Shown here one piece after another: positions 35,687 to 47,146 of a stretch of DNA of 64,000 bases. The notes under the pieces were generated by a model, which was not told where the DNA came from, made no database searches, and saw only the letters and a program-made list of their open reading frames with translations. The translations under genes were made by a program, and so were the position numbers. Numbering within the stretch: position 1 is the stretch's first letter; every line of letters starts with the position of its first letter. Source of the stretch: Brevipalpus yothersi (lineage: Eukaryota; Arthropoda; Arachnida; Trombidiformes; Tenuipalpidae); NCBI GenBank assembly GCA_003956705.1, contig QZCP01000001.1, positions 443,528-507,527 on the forward strand, written 5' to 3'.

Positions 35687-37649
35687 AATCGATCGAAAAC
35701 AAAACTCATGCTCAGATCTTGTTTTCTCTCTCTGCCCAATGTGTCCCATCACAGCATCCTCATCTTTTCTCCTCTTTCTCTTTTCCTCTCTCTCCCAACT
35801 GTTCATCATTCATCCTTTCTTTTTCCTCTTTCTATTTGCTGATCATTTGCATTCTCAATAAACGAATGGAAGGAAAAGCTTAGCAAGTTTGCTAGCCCAT
35901 GTACATGTATATTTGGCTTGGCATATCATCAAACTGGTAGAGTGGAAAATGGAATGAAATGCTGACCATGCTTCGAGACACTTGACAATGTTGTCCATCA
36001 GAGACAAGCAACAGTGACACTGGGATCATTTTCTCATCATGTTATTCAATATTTTAGCTTTCCAAATCGCCTGAGAGATGTGTATTTATGTTACTTTGGG
36101 TGATGAATCGAACCCAATCTTCTCTCCTCTCACTGATCATTGATCGTTGAAAGCTCGAAATAAAATCGATACGAATAAAATGAGCGATAGTAATGATAAA
36201 TTGAGCTCGAAAATCAACTGACCGATAATGTTGGCTGGGTAATTTGAGTTTCTCTTTCCATCCAGTTTAGCTGGATGGACATTGCGTTACGAATGATGAT
36301 GTATCTCCAGATCCATTTGACTGTCATTAAGGTTAAGGGTCAATAAGCATTTCCGTTGCTCCTATGAGTTGGCTGAACTTGTTTATTTCATTTGAATCTT
36401 CTGGACAGCTAGGCAATAAATGGTCCAAATCCTATGGGGGATAGACAAGCTTTTCAATCGTCTGTATGTCCATTTTTTGGGGACCTTTCTTGGCCACTCT
36501 ATTGCATTTAATATGTTAAACTGCCAGCCACAGCCTCTTGTCATGTAGGTCGAGGTGGCAGAAGTCAGAATAAACATCAGCCAGGTCATCAGAAAACTAA
36601 TGGGCTTACTATTCTCTCACAGAGATTGTCTTCACTTGTATTCAGACAGTGAGAGAGAGCCCGTAAATTGTTTGCCAGGGATTCATTCTGAGAGGTTATG
36701 CTTATGGATGACACGAATGTTGGAGAGAGAGAGAGAGAGAAAATGATGTGAGATAGTAAAGGCAATAAAACGAGCATACAGTGCGTGGAATTGTAGAGGA
36801 AGAGGGGCTCGAGGAGGAGTAGAGTGAAAGACATAGATATTGTATCAGACACATTTGCGTGAATAATCGATACTTTTTTATTCAATACCGTATCCAGTGA
36901 TCCACATTCAAAAATGAGAAAACATAAATCTTGAGGATTTTGGAAGGTTCAATTAAAGAAAATAGTCAGTATTATGTGTGAATTTTCCAATTTATACAGT
37001 AAATAATGCACCTTAGGATCCCTCGCCAACTGTGAATTTGGAATACTGGATAAATATTTTTTCTCCCATCTCATATTGGCATTGAGAAAAAATTTTACTT
37101 GAGAAAGAAACTTGAAAAATTATCTACTCCTCAAATACAGTTATTTTATTCAACAATAAGAAGATCATAAGTCATTCCAATTTAAGGCAACAAATTTCTA
37201 AGAAATATTCTCTGAAAGTTCCAAGGTAGTAAGAAAAATTCTACAAAAGTGTTGAAAATTTGAGTTCTCAGCGAAATTTGGATTCCATGAAAAAATTATC
37301 TATTCAATCCACAATCATGATGAAAGAGAGCAGAAAACAAGCAACATCCGAGCTTCAACATCTTCTGTGTCTCTCTCTGCTGAGTTCACTCTTGATCCAT
37401 TTGATTTTGGCGCGCTCTATTGTGAACATGTAAACAAAACGCAGTTTATGATGATGACATCGACTATGCAATCGTGACTGATGCCTGTCAGTTTTGATGT
37501 TAAATTATCATCGTTTTTGTTCAGGTGTTTACCATTTGTGCGATCGATTATTTTGTAAGAGTGAATTGTTTTAAACTTTCCCAAGCTATCATTATAATTA
37601 TTTCGATAGACCAGATGAGCCTGATTGTCTTACTTGTAAAGCAATAATA
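34691..37649. other. Intergenic region with a large (GA)n array and gap
   Basis: No exon recognised. The (GA)n array with gap lies at 35316-35683. A GC-richer patch around 37380-37520, just before BET1, is the probable BET1 promoter region. Confidence 0.45.
35316..35683. repeat. (GA)n microsatellite with 241-nt assembly gap
   Basis: GA repeats (35316-35394), N (35395-35635) and GA repeats again (35636-35683). As at 2.4 kb, the unit is identical on both sides, so the gap probably lies within an array that the assembly could not traverse. Confidence 0.9.
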
Positions 37650-38218
37650 ATGAACTCCAGGAATGATGGTAAGCAATTGATGAGATTCCCTGCTCAGATG
37701 AGCTAGAAACATTATCGAAACATTTGTTGTTATGTCAATTTGGTTTCTCTTTTTTTCTCATTTTTCATTTTTTCTGTTGTCTCAATTTTCTTACTTTCTT
37801 AAAGAATACCTGGAGAGTGATAATAGACTGCGAACTGAGCGATTACAGGAAAAAGTAAAGGTCCTCAAGAGTGTAAGTACAGTGTTGTAGAAAATGGTTT
37901 TTTGTTTTTTCTGCTCGCAAAAGAAGTGGAATCATTTTGTCTGACCGAAATATGCGTTTTTTTCTTTGCTTTTGCTTCACGTCTCATCAGTTTGCGGTGG
38001 ACATCGAACATGAGACCAAAGAACACAATCGACTTCTTGATGATGTAGGAGAAAATTTTGTTGGCCTTTTTGGATCGCTTGCTCGAGGAAAAACTCGAGT
38101 TGAACGTCTATTGAGCTCGAGTAGTGGTAATCGAAAATTTCTATGTTATTTATCGGCTGGTATAACTGGTTTCCTAATTTTTTCATATTACTTATTGGCT
38201 CGTTCACTGAATTCATGA
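37650..38218 (+). CDS. BET1: BET1 Golgi/ER SNARE, 3 exons, 104 aa
   Basis: Qc-SNARE of ER-Golgi vesicle fusion. Exons 37650-37668, 37805-37872 and 37991-38218 close in phase; the first exon is only 19 nt. The SNARE motif spans about residues 8-70 (ESDNRLRTERLQEKVKVLKS, then AVDIEHETKEHNRLLDDV), followed by a C-terminal membrane anchor (FLCYLSAGITGFLIFSYYLL). A tail anchor and total length near 104-118 aa fit the BET1 family. There is an upstream in-frame stop and no earlier ATG, so the start is well constrained. Confidence 0.93.
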
Positions 38219-39004
38219 GATGAAATTCAATTATAGACTATTTTTATTACACTGAAAAACATCTAAATTTTTCCTTTTTCTGATGTTACTTTTAAACAAG
38301 AAAATAACGTATAATTCAGACTCCGAAAATTCATTTCCAACTGATCTTTCAAAAAACAGATGATTCAATCACTATCAGGATCTCTTCATCTCTGATTCTA
38401 TTTACAAAGCAGTATCTAATTCTCGTTCGTAAATTGGCAAATGGGAAAGCTTTCGTATTCGCAAGCTTTTGATTGTATTTTTAGAATTGTATTCGAGATC
38501 AAACCTTTTTCAATCAAAATCTAGTTGATTGAGGAATGATTGTTCATACCTATTAGTGGGGCCATAATCTAGATTGATTGAATTCATATGAGTGAAAAAA
38601 TGCATGAGAAATGTTTTATTTCAACAAAAAAGTTTGGATTGTGAAAAAGATAAATTGGAAGAGGAGTAGAAAAAGTGAGAGGGAAACAATTTCGTGTTAT
38701 TTGAGAATCAAAATAACGTGATGATGTAAAAGAAGAAAAGTGAGATGATGGTGGGAGAAGAGGGAGGAAAATGGCTGATTCTTTTTTCTTCTCATTTGAT
38801 CATGGTGATGAGCGTTGATGTGAAAAATCTTCGTGAGACTAGATATACATCTTTCTTTTTTTCTCTCTTTCATCAAACAACGAACAAATCGCTGAAAAAC
38901 GCATCGCCCCAGCTTCTTCATCAGTCTCATCTGAAGTTTGAATGAGATTTCATGCTTGTATAGCTCGAAACTGATCGACTATTTCAACAAGTCATTGCCT
39001 TTTA
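38219..39004. other. Convergent 3' ends of BET1 and CYP4, no gene
   Basis: AT-rich sequence between two converging genes, with no supported exon or recognised repeat. Confidence 0.5.
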
Positions 39005-41445
39005 TTACATCAAATTGATAGAACTGTATGGTGTACGCTGAAGAACCCTTTCAAAAACTTTCATCTTTATCGGCACTTTGGGTCGAAGTACCATTTCCAT
39101 ATTGAATAGAATCTTATCATGCTCATCCAGTGACATAAAACGATAATGACGAATAAGTAAAGCCAATACAATTTTCAATTCGGCCAAAGCAAACTTTTGA
39201 CCAATACAATTTCGCAGTCCAGCACTGAATGGCACGAAAGCGAATGGATGTCGACCGCCAGAATTTTCGGGTAAAAAGCGATCAGGATTAAATGTTTCTG
39301 GATCAGGGAATACTTCAGGATCACGATGAAGTTGATATATGAAACAATAAACGATTGTTGAGGCAGGAATCTTGTGGCCAGCGATCTCCATATCCTGGTG
39401 AACTTTTCGACCTACCAATGGCACTGATGGACACAATCGTAGGCCTTCCTTCACCACACAGTCCAAATATTTGAGTTGTTTAATTTTGTCAAGAGTTATT
39501 TCTCCTTTCTCGAGACCATTTTCATCTTCTTGCAGTTCAGAGGACATATCAGCGAAAAGGGAATCAATTTCCAGTGCTAGTCGATCTTGAACTTCTACGT
39601 TATGTCCTAGAAGGAACAAAATCCAAGACATTGCCATTGCAGTGGTATCATGCCCTTCAAACATGAATGTATCCACTTCTTCTCGAATATCTTCTTCCGA
39701 TAGTTCACCACTATTCAGATGATGATTGAGCATCAGATCCATGAATGCTAAGCGACGACCTTCTCCAGACACTAAATTGTTTTCAAAACTTTTCGATTTG
39801 TTCATTTCTTTCAACATTTCCTCTTTACGATCTCGAATCACTTTCATTGTGAAATCGTGAAGATGTTTTACCTTTTTTCTGAACTCTTTTCCACGCTCCA
39901 ATTTGTAGTAGATCGGATCAGGCCAATAACTTGGCTGCATCAATCGCTCGAGGAAGCATTCACCGACCCTAATTAAAGATTATATTTCAATAATGAGGAA
40001 GAAACAGGATCATGATCAGCGACTACTCTTAAAATCAAAGTTCTAATTCAATTTACGAGGTCAAAGTGTATGGTCAAAAGAAAACATTATTGGGAAAAAA
40101 TTTTGCGAAACTCACTCGGACACAGCTCGACAGTAGCTATTGTTGGGATTTCCTTGAGCTCCTATTGAAACTCCCATGATAGTTTCTTGATTGATTGATT
40201 GTTTGATTGGAAGAAAGAAAAATAAGGATACAATCAAGGATGATTTCAGTGACTTGAGATCCAGCTCATGAAGCTGTGATGATCAGTTCATTGACAATGA
40301 AAAATTATTCAAGATTCGAACATTAACTTACCGCATATTATGTCAAGTGTGCATGCCGTGACAACCGGAACTATGTCGATTGAATCTCCTGATCGCGCTA
40401 TTTCCCGCAACTTTTTAACCAAAACGAAGCCTTGCTCATTGAAAACCGGAACAAAGTCATGTAAAATCTTGAAATGAAATGCTGGCACCAGAAGTTTCCG
40501 ACGTACTCTCCACTTTTCACCGGTAGATGTTAACAAGCCAGTGCCCAGCCAAGGATGCAATAGTTCGTATTGGGATGATTTGTTCAGAAGAAAATTATGG
40601 GAGAGAATAGTTTCCACTGATTCAGGCTTCCACAATATTACTACAGGTTCCCATGCAAGCCACAGACGAAATATTCTTTCCTTATCATATATATGACAAT
40701 AACCACGAACAGCATTCAGGAGCACTAGCAGGGAGAAAGTTGAGTTAGAAGTAGTGTTTCTCATTTTTTTCATCATTTTCAAATTGATCTTCCAGAATCG
40801 TTGAATATTCATAAGCTAAAATTGCTCGAGTTTAGTTCATTCAAATGATCATCATCTTAAAAGCTCAAACGATCGCCGTTAGATCCTGCCTTTAATTCAC
40901 ACTCACGCGTCTGGAGATAATCGAAAGAAAAACGAATTAAGAAGAATTATTATTTCCGGGCTACAATGCTGATTTGCTCTTCGCTCTCTCTCTCTCTTTC
41001 TTTCCTTCTTTCTTTCTTCTCTTGCTACGGTGTTTGATTATCAAGAACCGTTTTCATTTGAAATTGCACCAATAACTGATGATAGTGGTTTGAACGTTAT
41101 TTTTGGAAGTTGTAAAAAACTCATGCAGAATGTAGAAAGAATGTTAGGAGAATAGAAAGAGGAAAAAAACTTACTCGAGTAAAGATGCTTTGATGCTTCA
41201 TAATCGGCACCAACATACTTCAAAACTTCGAGAGGAAGATTGCCCATGAGTGGGCTAAATGAAGGTGGTCCGGGAAGCTTGTCCACCAAATCATTCCGTT
41301 GCTTTATCTGGCGTAACTTGTTGAACAAATAGTATGCACCCAACAGACTAACACTTGAGGTGAGAATCAATCGGATAAGAATAACACTGATCGGTGATGT
41401 TGCAGAAGATCCAGGTGAAGCGATGGACTCATACTCAATCGGCAT
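39005..41445 (-). CDS. Cytochrome P450, CYP4 clan, 4 exons, 565 aa
   Basis: ER-anchored heme monooxygenase; CYP4 enzymes hydroxylate fatty acids and other lipids, and in arthropods also hydrocarbons and xenobiotics. Coding exons, 5' to 3': 41175-41445, 40332-40724, 40116-40185, 39005-39968; phases close. An N-terminal membrane anchor (about residues 18-40) is followed by the proline hinge LPGPPSFSPLMGN, WRxxRK (KWRVRRKLL) and the short ETIMGVSIGAQ exon. The I-helix FEGHDTTA has the CYP4-typical Glu349 that can bind heme covalently. ExxR lies in KEGLRL (Glu419/Arg422), and the heme loop FSAGLRNCIGQKFA has Cys499. At 565 aa it is somewhat longer than usual, mostly at the N-terminus and in an acidic loop after the I-helix. 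Substrate cannot be told. Confidence 0.95.
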
Positions 41446-41977
41446 GTTCGAGCATCGAACAGTGATGATGATGGTGTTGTAGCAAATTTAACTCAAAATG
41501 ATAGTGAATTGAGTTAAATTTTGCTTTCACTTGCTCTCGGCTGTCTGACAAAAATCAGTGGATCGAAACTTGTTGATTTTTTGACACACACACTCACTTT
41601 CTCAAAAGGCCACAGTCGAAGTGGTTCACGAAATATTCACAAGCTGTGAAGTGAATCCGAAGGAAATGACCTTTCCTTGGAATTCGATTTCGATTTGTCG
41701 GAGGGAAACTTTTGGAGCTCTCATTAATCGAAGCGATTAAGGATAGACAAATTTTTGGCTCATTCTTTCGACGGGAAAAAGGAAGAACAATCGGAAGAAG
41801 ATGGTCTGAAACAGTAACTAATGGCACTCACTTAATGGTTCCTGTTGGAATTGAAAATATTTCAGTGGACCATTTTCTTGTTTATGCTTCACATTTTAGC
41901 ATCTGAAATGTTTTCTTTTGCCATCCAACTTGATGATTTTAGAGTGATAAAGTAAATAAAATATTTTTAGTCATCCT
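41446..41977. other. Intergenic DNA between CYP4 start and LRR gene end
   Basis: Holds the presumed CYP4 promoter (near 41446-41600) and the 3' flank of the LRR gene. No exon was recognised. Confidence 0.5.
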
Positions 41978-44900
41978 CTATCTTTGAATGTGGCTCAAAA
42001 ATGATGTGATGCAAATGCTCGAAATGATTGCAGCAAAGTGGACAGCAGGATTGAAATAATTTGAATCAATTCCTGCACTTTCTATGAATTTAGGCTGAAT
42101 CAATTGACGATTGATATTCGAATATACGTCTCGCTGCTTCATGTCAATACATTCAGTGTAGTTGGCCTGTTCCTTGTCACCTGAACTGATTGTCTTCAGA
42201 CAAACCTGGAGATTATCAGCTTCTGTTGGTCTGAAGTTGGTGAAAATGTGATCACGACGATCATACAAAATTCTCATATTATCAACCTCTTTGCCTCCTC
42301 TCTCTTTCACAATCATCTTGAAACCAGCAATGTCCACATCTCTTCGTACCACAAGCCACACAAGTCTCAAACCATTTCGTCTTCCTCGAAGTCGCTCGAT
42401 TCCTCTAAAGCGTATGTTCGGTAAATCTTCTTCATCAAAGTTGATCATCATACTTTCATCATCATTTCCTTCCTCTCTTTTACACCCAATTTGTTTGTAC
42501 TTTATTCGTAGGATTGATGTTTGACGAAGGTCTTCGGGAGTTGAGCAGACAGCATCTTGAAGAAGAGATCCATTGCTTGGAATCTGTTCATTGATCTTTA
42601 CATATTGCCATTTCAGATAATTGAACACATCACAATCACAATTGAGTGGATTATTGGTGTAAATAACTTTGGTTCCACCACGTAGCATTCGAATGATTTC
42701 TTTAGGAATTTTGATGAAAAAATTGTCCGCTAGATCTAGGGTTTTCAATCCCTTCATTGTCATAATTTCAGAGAAATTCAACATGGGAAGTCTGTTTTTG
42801 GCCAACGATAGATATTCCATTTTCAACAATTTGTGATGATCAAAAGTGCCATCGACAAGCTCTCGCAATTGATTTTCGGAAAGATCAAGTGACTGGAGTT
42901 CAGTTAGATTCGAGAATACATGAGGTTTTATTTCGTTGATAATATTTCCTCGGAGACTTAAGCGCTCTACTTTACGAAGACCATCATCAAAGTGGCCATT
43001 GATTACCGGAATAAAATTATGACTCAGATCAACGTCAAGTATCTTGTAGGGAATATAAGGTGAACGTGGAAATGTTCGCTCGTTAACGAATGAAATTCGA
43101 TTATGACTAGCATTGAATGTTTCCAATGAGAGGAGATCTTCGAGAATTCCATGAGTCTTATTTTCCAATTTGGGCAATTGATTGTGAGAAATGTCCAAAG
43201 TTCGTAGCGAGACAAGACTATGAAAAACTCCTGGCTCTAGTGTATTCAATGAATTATGGCTCATATTAAGCTTGAGTAGTTGAAGTAGACCATCGAATGA
43301 CGCCTTTTCGACACTTTTAATTTGATTGTGATCCAAGTGTAAATGGAAAACAATCGGTAGCGAGCCAAACTGTCGAGTGTGAATATGAGTGATATTATTT
43401 TGTCCCAGGTCAAGATAGGACAATGATGTGAGACCCTGTAGAGCATCGCGGGGCACTTCGGATAGACTATTATTACGGAGAGAAAGTGTTCGTAAAGACA
43501 ATAGATTTTGTAGAGAATTGGATTCCAGTGAGCGTATCCTATTGTGATCAAGATACATTTCAAGAAGTGCATTCATCGATCCAAATGAGCCTGAACTGAT
43601 TGTTTCGATCTGATTGTGTTCGAGGTGTAAAACATTCAACGATATGGGTATACCAAATAGTCGACGAATTGCATTATGAGAGGCAATAATCTCTTTCAGT
43701 GAAAACATATTGGTTAGGCCACCGTTGCTGATGGAATTAATTCGATTGTGACTGATGTCAAGGCGTAACAGAGTCGCAAGATTGCCGAATGCACCGAAGC
43801 CAATCTTTTTTATTCTATTATGATCTAAACGTAAGTCTCGAAGTGACTGGAATCGCTCGAAAATTGAGCCAGTTAAATCGGAGATATTATTGTAACTCAA
43901 ATCAATGGTATGAAGTTCATAGAGCTTACCAGCGGTCAATGATTTACGATTAATATCGCTGATTGCATTGTAAGATAGATTGAGAACTTTGATTCCGGTT
44001 AAATTTGATATCAGTATTTTGGACGAATCTTTGATCACATTGTGTTGGAGGAACAAAAAAGTCACATCACTAGTTTCAAATGCTTGATTATCCAGTTGAC
44101 TGATATTATTGTAAGCCAGATTCAGTTCAGTAATGTTAGCCAGATCGATGAACGATGAACTCTCAATACGATTCAATTTGTTGTAACTCAAATCAATGGC
44201 CACTTTGTACATCTTTTGCATACATCCTCTTTCCAATTTTTTTATCTGATTGTGACTCAAATCAAGTCGATCAAGCCATTGGAGATCTTTGAAAATTTCT
44301 TGACCAACTTCGGTCAAATTGTTGTACGCTAAATCTAGTGTTCGCAATCGAGAAACTGATCCAAAAGCTCGTTTTGCAATTGAATTGATAACATTTGACC
44401 GAAGATTAAAGTCTCGCAAGAACCGAACCCCTTTCAACAGATAGGAGTCGATTTCGTTGATTTTGTTAAATGAAAGATCTAGATCACGAATTTGAGAATT
44501 TCGACTGAGCAGGGAGCGACCAAGCTTACTGATCATGTTATGGGAACAATTGAGGCTGACTAGATTTATCAAATCGGTAAGATCATTGCGACCAAGTTCA
44601 GTCAGTCGATTGTGAGAGAGATCAAGATTTTTCAGTTTTTTTGTCTCTCGAAAAACATTTCGCTCAATCTTATTCAACTGATTGCCCGAAAGATCCAGCG
44701 TTTCGAGATTGGTCAAGCCTGTAAACGATGTGGCAGTAAGCTTATTGATACTATTGTTGGCCATCAGAAGATCACGAAGGTTCTTTAATTTGGCTAAACT
44801 TTTACTTGGAATCGCTTTGATTCCATTACGATTGAGTACGAGTCGAGTGAGATTTTTGAAGGACTCAACACTCTCCACTACTTCCTCAAGTGAATTGAGA

Positions 44901-45307
44901 CGATTTCCGGAGAGATCAACACTTTTCAAGTATCTTGATATGGGATCGAACACCGATGAATTCAGTTTGGTTATACCACAATCGATCATATTTAAATTAT
45001 AAACGATATGGTCCTGAAAAATTGGACCGGAAAAAATGATTGCTGGAACATTTTGAATGGTCAACGTTTCGATTGGCTTTTTGACCACTTTTAAGGCCAA
45101 TGAAACAATAGCTAAGTTGGTCCCATCACAGGAAATGGTGACACCAATTGTACCATTTCGTTCACATTTGCATGGATCCTGAAGATCACCTCTTTTTGGG
45201 CACGTGTATTCACCGTTGACATAACTGTAGCAACTTAGTAAGCTCAGTGCAAACAATATTCCCATCAACTTGACACTGAAGCATCTGAACGCTAAGTTAT
45301 GTCGCAT
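41978..45307 (-). CDS. Giant intronless leucine-rich-repeat surface protein, 1109 aa
   Basis: A single uninterrupted frame encodes a signal peptide (about residues 1-33), a cysteine cap (CPKRGDLQDPCKCERNGT) and then roughly 30 tandem LRRs of the LxxLxLxxNxI type (for example LRTLDLAYNNLTEV). A C-terminal LRRCT cap follows (NPLNCDCDVFNYLKW, about 886-943), then a fibronectin-III-like segment (about 980-1055) and a hydrophobic C-terminus (about 1089-1105) that could be a GPI signal or membrane anchor. The architecture resembles insect chaoptin/artichoke-type adhesion proteins, but I cannot decide orthology. The absence of introns across 3.3 kb is unusual beside its multi-exon neighbours. Confidence 0.9.
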   Translation of the reverse strand: MRHNLAFRCFSVKLMGILFALSLLSCYSYVNGEYTCPKRGDLQDPCKCERNGTIGVTISCDGTNLAIVSLALKVVKKPIETLTIQNVPAIIFSGPIFQDHIVYNLNMIDCGITKLNSSVFDPISRYLKSVDLSGNRLNSLEEVVESVESFKNLTRLVLNRNGIKAIPSKSLAKLKNLRDLLMANNSINKLTATSFTGLTNLETLDLSGNQLNKIERNVFRETKKLKNLDLSHNRLTELGRNDLTDLINLVSLNCSHNMISKLGRSLLSRNSQIRDLDLSFNKINEIDSYLLKGVRFLRDFNLRSNVINSIAKRAFGSVSRLRTLDLAYNNLTEVGQEIFKDLQWLDRLDLSHNQIKKLERGCMQKMYKVAIDLSYNKLNRIESSSFIDLANITELNLAYNNISQLDNQAFETSDVTFLFLQHNVIKDSSKILISNLTGIKVLNLSYNAISDINRKSLTAGKLYELHTIDLSYNNISDLTGSIFERFQSLRDLRLDHNRIKKIGFGAFGNLATLLRLDISHNRINSISNGGLTNMFSLKEIIASHNAIRRLFGIPISLNVLHLEHNQIETISSGSFGSMNALLEMYLDHNRIRSLESNSLQNLLSLRTLSLRNNSLSEVPRDALQGLTSLSYLDLGQNNITHIHTRQFGSLPIVFHLHLDHNQIKSVEKASFDGLLQLLKLNMSHNSLNTLEPGVFHSLVSLRTLDISHNQLPKLENKTHGILEDLLSLETFNASHNRISFVNERTFPRSPYIPYKILDVDLSHNFIPVINGHFDDGLRKVERLSLRGNIINEIKPHVFSNLTELQSLDLSENQLRELVDGTFDHHKLLKMEYLSLAKNRLPMLNFSEIMTMKGLKTLDLADNFFIKIPKEIIRMLRGGTKVIYTNNPLNCDCDVFNYLKWQYVKINEQIPSNGSLLQDAVCSTPEDLRQTSILRIKYKQIGCKREEGNDDESMMINFDEEDLPNIRFRGIERLRGRRNGLRLVWLVVRRDVDIAGFKMIVKERGGKEVDNMRILYDRRDHIFTNFRPTEADNLQVCLKTISSGDKEQANYTECIDMKQRDVYSNINRQLIQPKFIESAGIDSNYFNPAVHFAAIISSICITSFLSHIQR

Positions 45308-46033
45308 TTTAGGAGCGAATTTTTGGCAACAACAAAGCTAAACGATTATGATGAGATGGCGATGATGATATTTGATGATGTGACAATAAGCTTATTATTA
45401 ATTCAATTTCTCCCGAAAAAATTGAAAAAATAATCCACATTGTTGCCACAATTCGATGCTGAATGATGGCAGCGGAAGAATTTCACCCACAGGTACACTT
45501 TCAAAATCATCATGTTTTGTTATTATAGTGGAATAATGGTGATCATGATAATGTTTCAATTCCACATACTCAAGAAGAATCACACACACATACACACAAG
45601 AACACACAGTCGGTTCAGAATGTTGGAATAAAATGGTTGCCGATCGGAGCTTCCACGAATACGCGCTTCTCTCGAGAAATGAAAGTGGGACAAACCCAAA
45701 CTGGTTAGAATCACATTTCTTTTACTCTCCTCGAAAAACTTGTTCACCAAAAAAATTAAGCTCTCAACAACTAAATCGGCTTACTTACTGGCCTGGATGT
45801 ACAATTTTTCTCTTCTCACTTCTCGATATTAATATAAGCTTATCCTGGTTCCTAAGAACGTTAGGAAACAATTGTCTAACTCTATTTACGCCTTAAATCA
45901 CGTGCTAAACCGAAAGGAACTTGAAAAATAAAATTTACCATAAGCAAATTTCAGAGTTTATTCAAATTATTTCAATCGATATCATAGTTGTATGGGGGTA
46001 AAAAGGAGAACTTTCAGAGACAATATAAAGGGA
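45308..46033. other. LRR gene upstream region, no gene recognised
   Basis: Contains the presumed LRR-gene promoter and AT-rich DNA, including a short CA repeat near 45580. No supported exon. Confidence 0.45.
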
Positions 46034-46429
46034 TTACATATCAATAGGAATGAGGAAGCATGCTTCTGAAGATAGATGAGTTCGCATATCCTCTTCATTC
46101 ATGATCATTTTGCCACAGAGCGAGCATTTCCATCCTTGTCTTATCTCGCCATTATACATGTATTGGTATTTCATCACCAAAAGTTCAGGAACACCTCGCC
46201 AGATGAACTCGTCAAAACCAAAGAAAAACCAAATAGAATTTTTCTTTCTGATCCGATTTTTGTTTATTTCGGATAGAATGGAATCATCATTGGTACCATC
46301 ATTGAGGAGTAGGATAGGTTGGCCAGCTTTCCTAAGGGCCTCCGTAATCTTTTCTTTCTCTTTATCGGACACTTTTTCCATTTTTTGTTGAACTTTCTGT
46401 CTAGTAATAGCGGTGATTGAAGAATTCAT
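46034..46429 (-). CDS. Small protein with one C2HC-type zinc finger, 131 aa
   Basis: An open frame from ATG (46429) to stop encodes a charged, helical N-terminal half (KMEKVSDKEKEKITEALRKA), a middle segment with FGFDEFIWRGVPELL, and a C-terminal finger-like motif: CSLCGKMIMNEEDMRTHLSSEAC, spacing C-x2-C-x12-H-x5-C. I do not recognise the family. It sits just outside the inverted repeat that bounds the putative transposon, so it may be a host gene or accessory gene. A 5' exon upstream of 46429 is possible, because the frame is open a little further. Confidence 0.5.
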   Translation of the reverse strand: MNSSITAITRQKVQQKMEKVSDKEKEKITEALRKAGQPILLLNDGTNDDSILSEINKNRIRKKNSIWFFFGFDEFIWRGVPELLVMKYQYMYNGEIRQGWKCSLCGKMIMNEEDMRTHLSSEACFLIPIDM

Positions 46430-46778
46430 TTTCAGCACAAATTCGAATTCCTAATTATTTATGATTTATTGTGGGAAAGAGGGTAAGGATGCACAAATAA
46501 CAATAATGAGGAGTGAGAAAATGGCAGACTTTTCGTGAGGCTGTTTCCTTTCTTACAAGATCATGAGTAAAGCGATGGCAAACCAATTCTATAGAAATGA
46601 GAGGGGAATACATTTTTCTTTTTACTTGGAAAATTCCATGTTAAAAAATATAAGATATATCTTACACAATTGTAACCATATCAAAATTCATATCGAAATG
46701 CATAAATAAATAACATTAGAGGGAGAGAAGAATGGGAAAGAAAATAGCTTCTATCAACAATAACAACTGTCAACGGAT

Positions 46779-46797
46779 TAATCCCAGTTGGAAAAAA
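46779..46797 (+). repeat. Left inverted repeat of the putative transposon
   Basis: TAATCCCAGTTGGAAAAAA, the exact reverse complement of 52093-52111. Similarity fades outside it. Just inside, a GCAGAT block and an ATGC-AAAT block recur with gaps on both sides, hinting at a longer, decayed repeat. Confidence 0.85.
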
Positions 46798-47146
46798 TAA
46801 GCAGATTTATGCTGAAATCACCATAATGTGAATCTTCAGCATGGGGGGAGGGATATCCAGCAAAAAATATTCAATTAAATGTATTTCAGTACTCGAAACT
46901 GACTGATATGAGCTGATTTAGAATTCATATCATAATGGAAGACTGGAAAAGAATGTCTAAGCGATTAGGACTCTATCGGAAATATTTTTTTGTTGGCTTC
47001 TCAGGAAAGAAATCAAGAAATGAGATGGAAAACTGAATAATCAAAATATAATGTTCATGAAATTGAGAGAATGCATAGAACAATAATTTTTCATCAGAGG
47101 ATATCCACTCTTGATGAGTATTGAGGGAATAAAAACTTTAAGAATT

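Noticed and set aside
42291..45002. Plus-strand frames inside the LRR gene
   Set aside because: They are shadows of the repetitive 1109-codon minus-strand gene.
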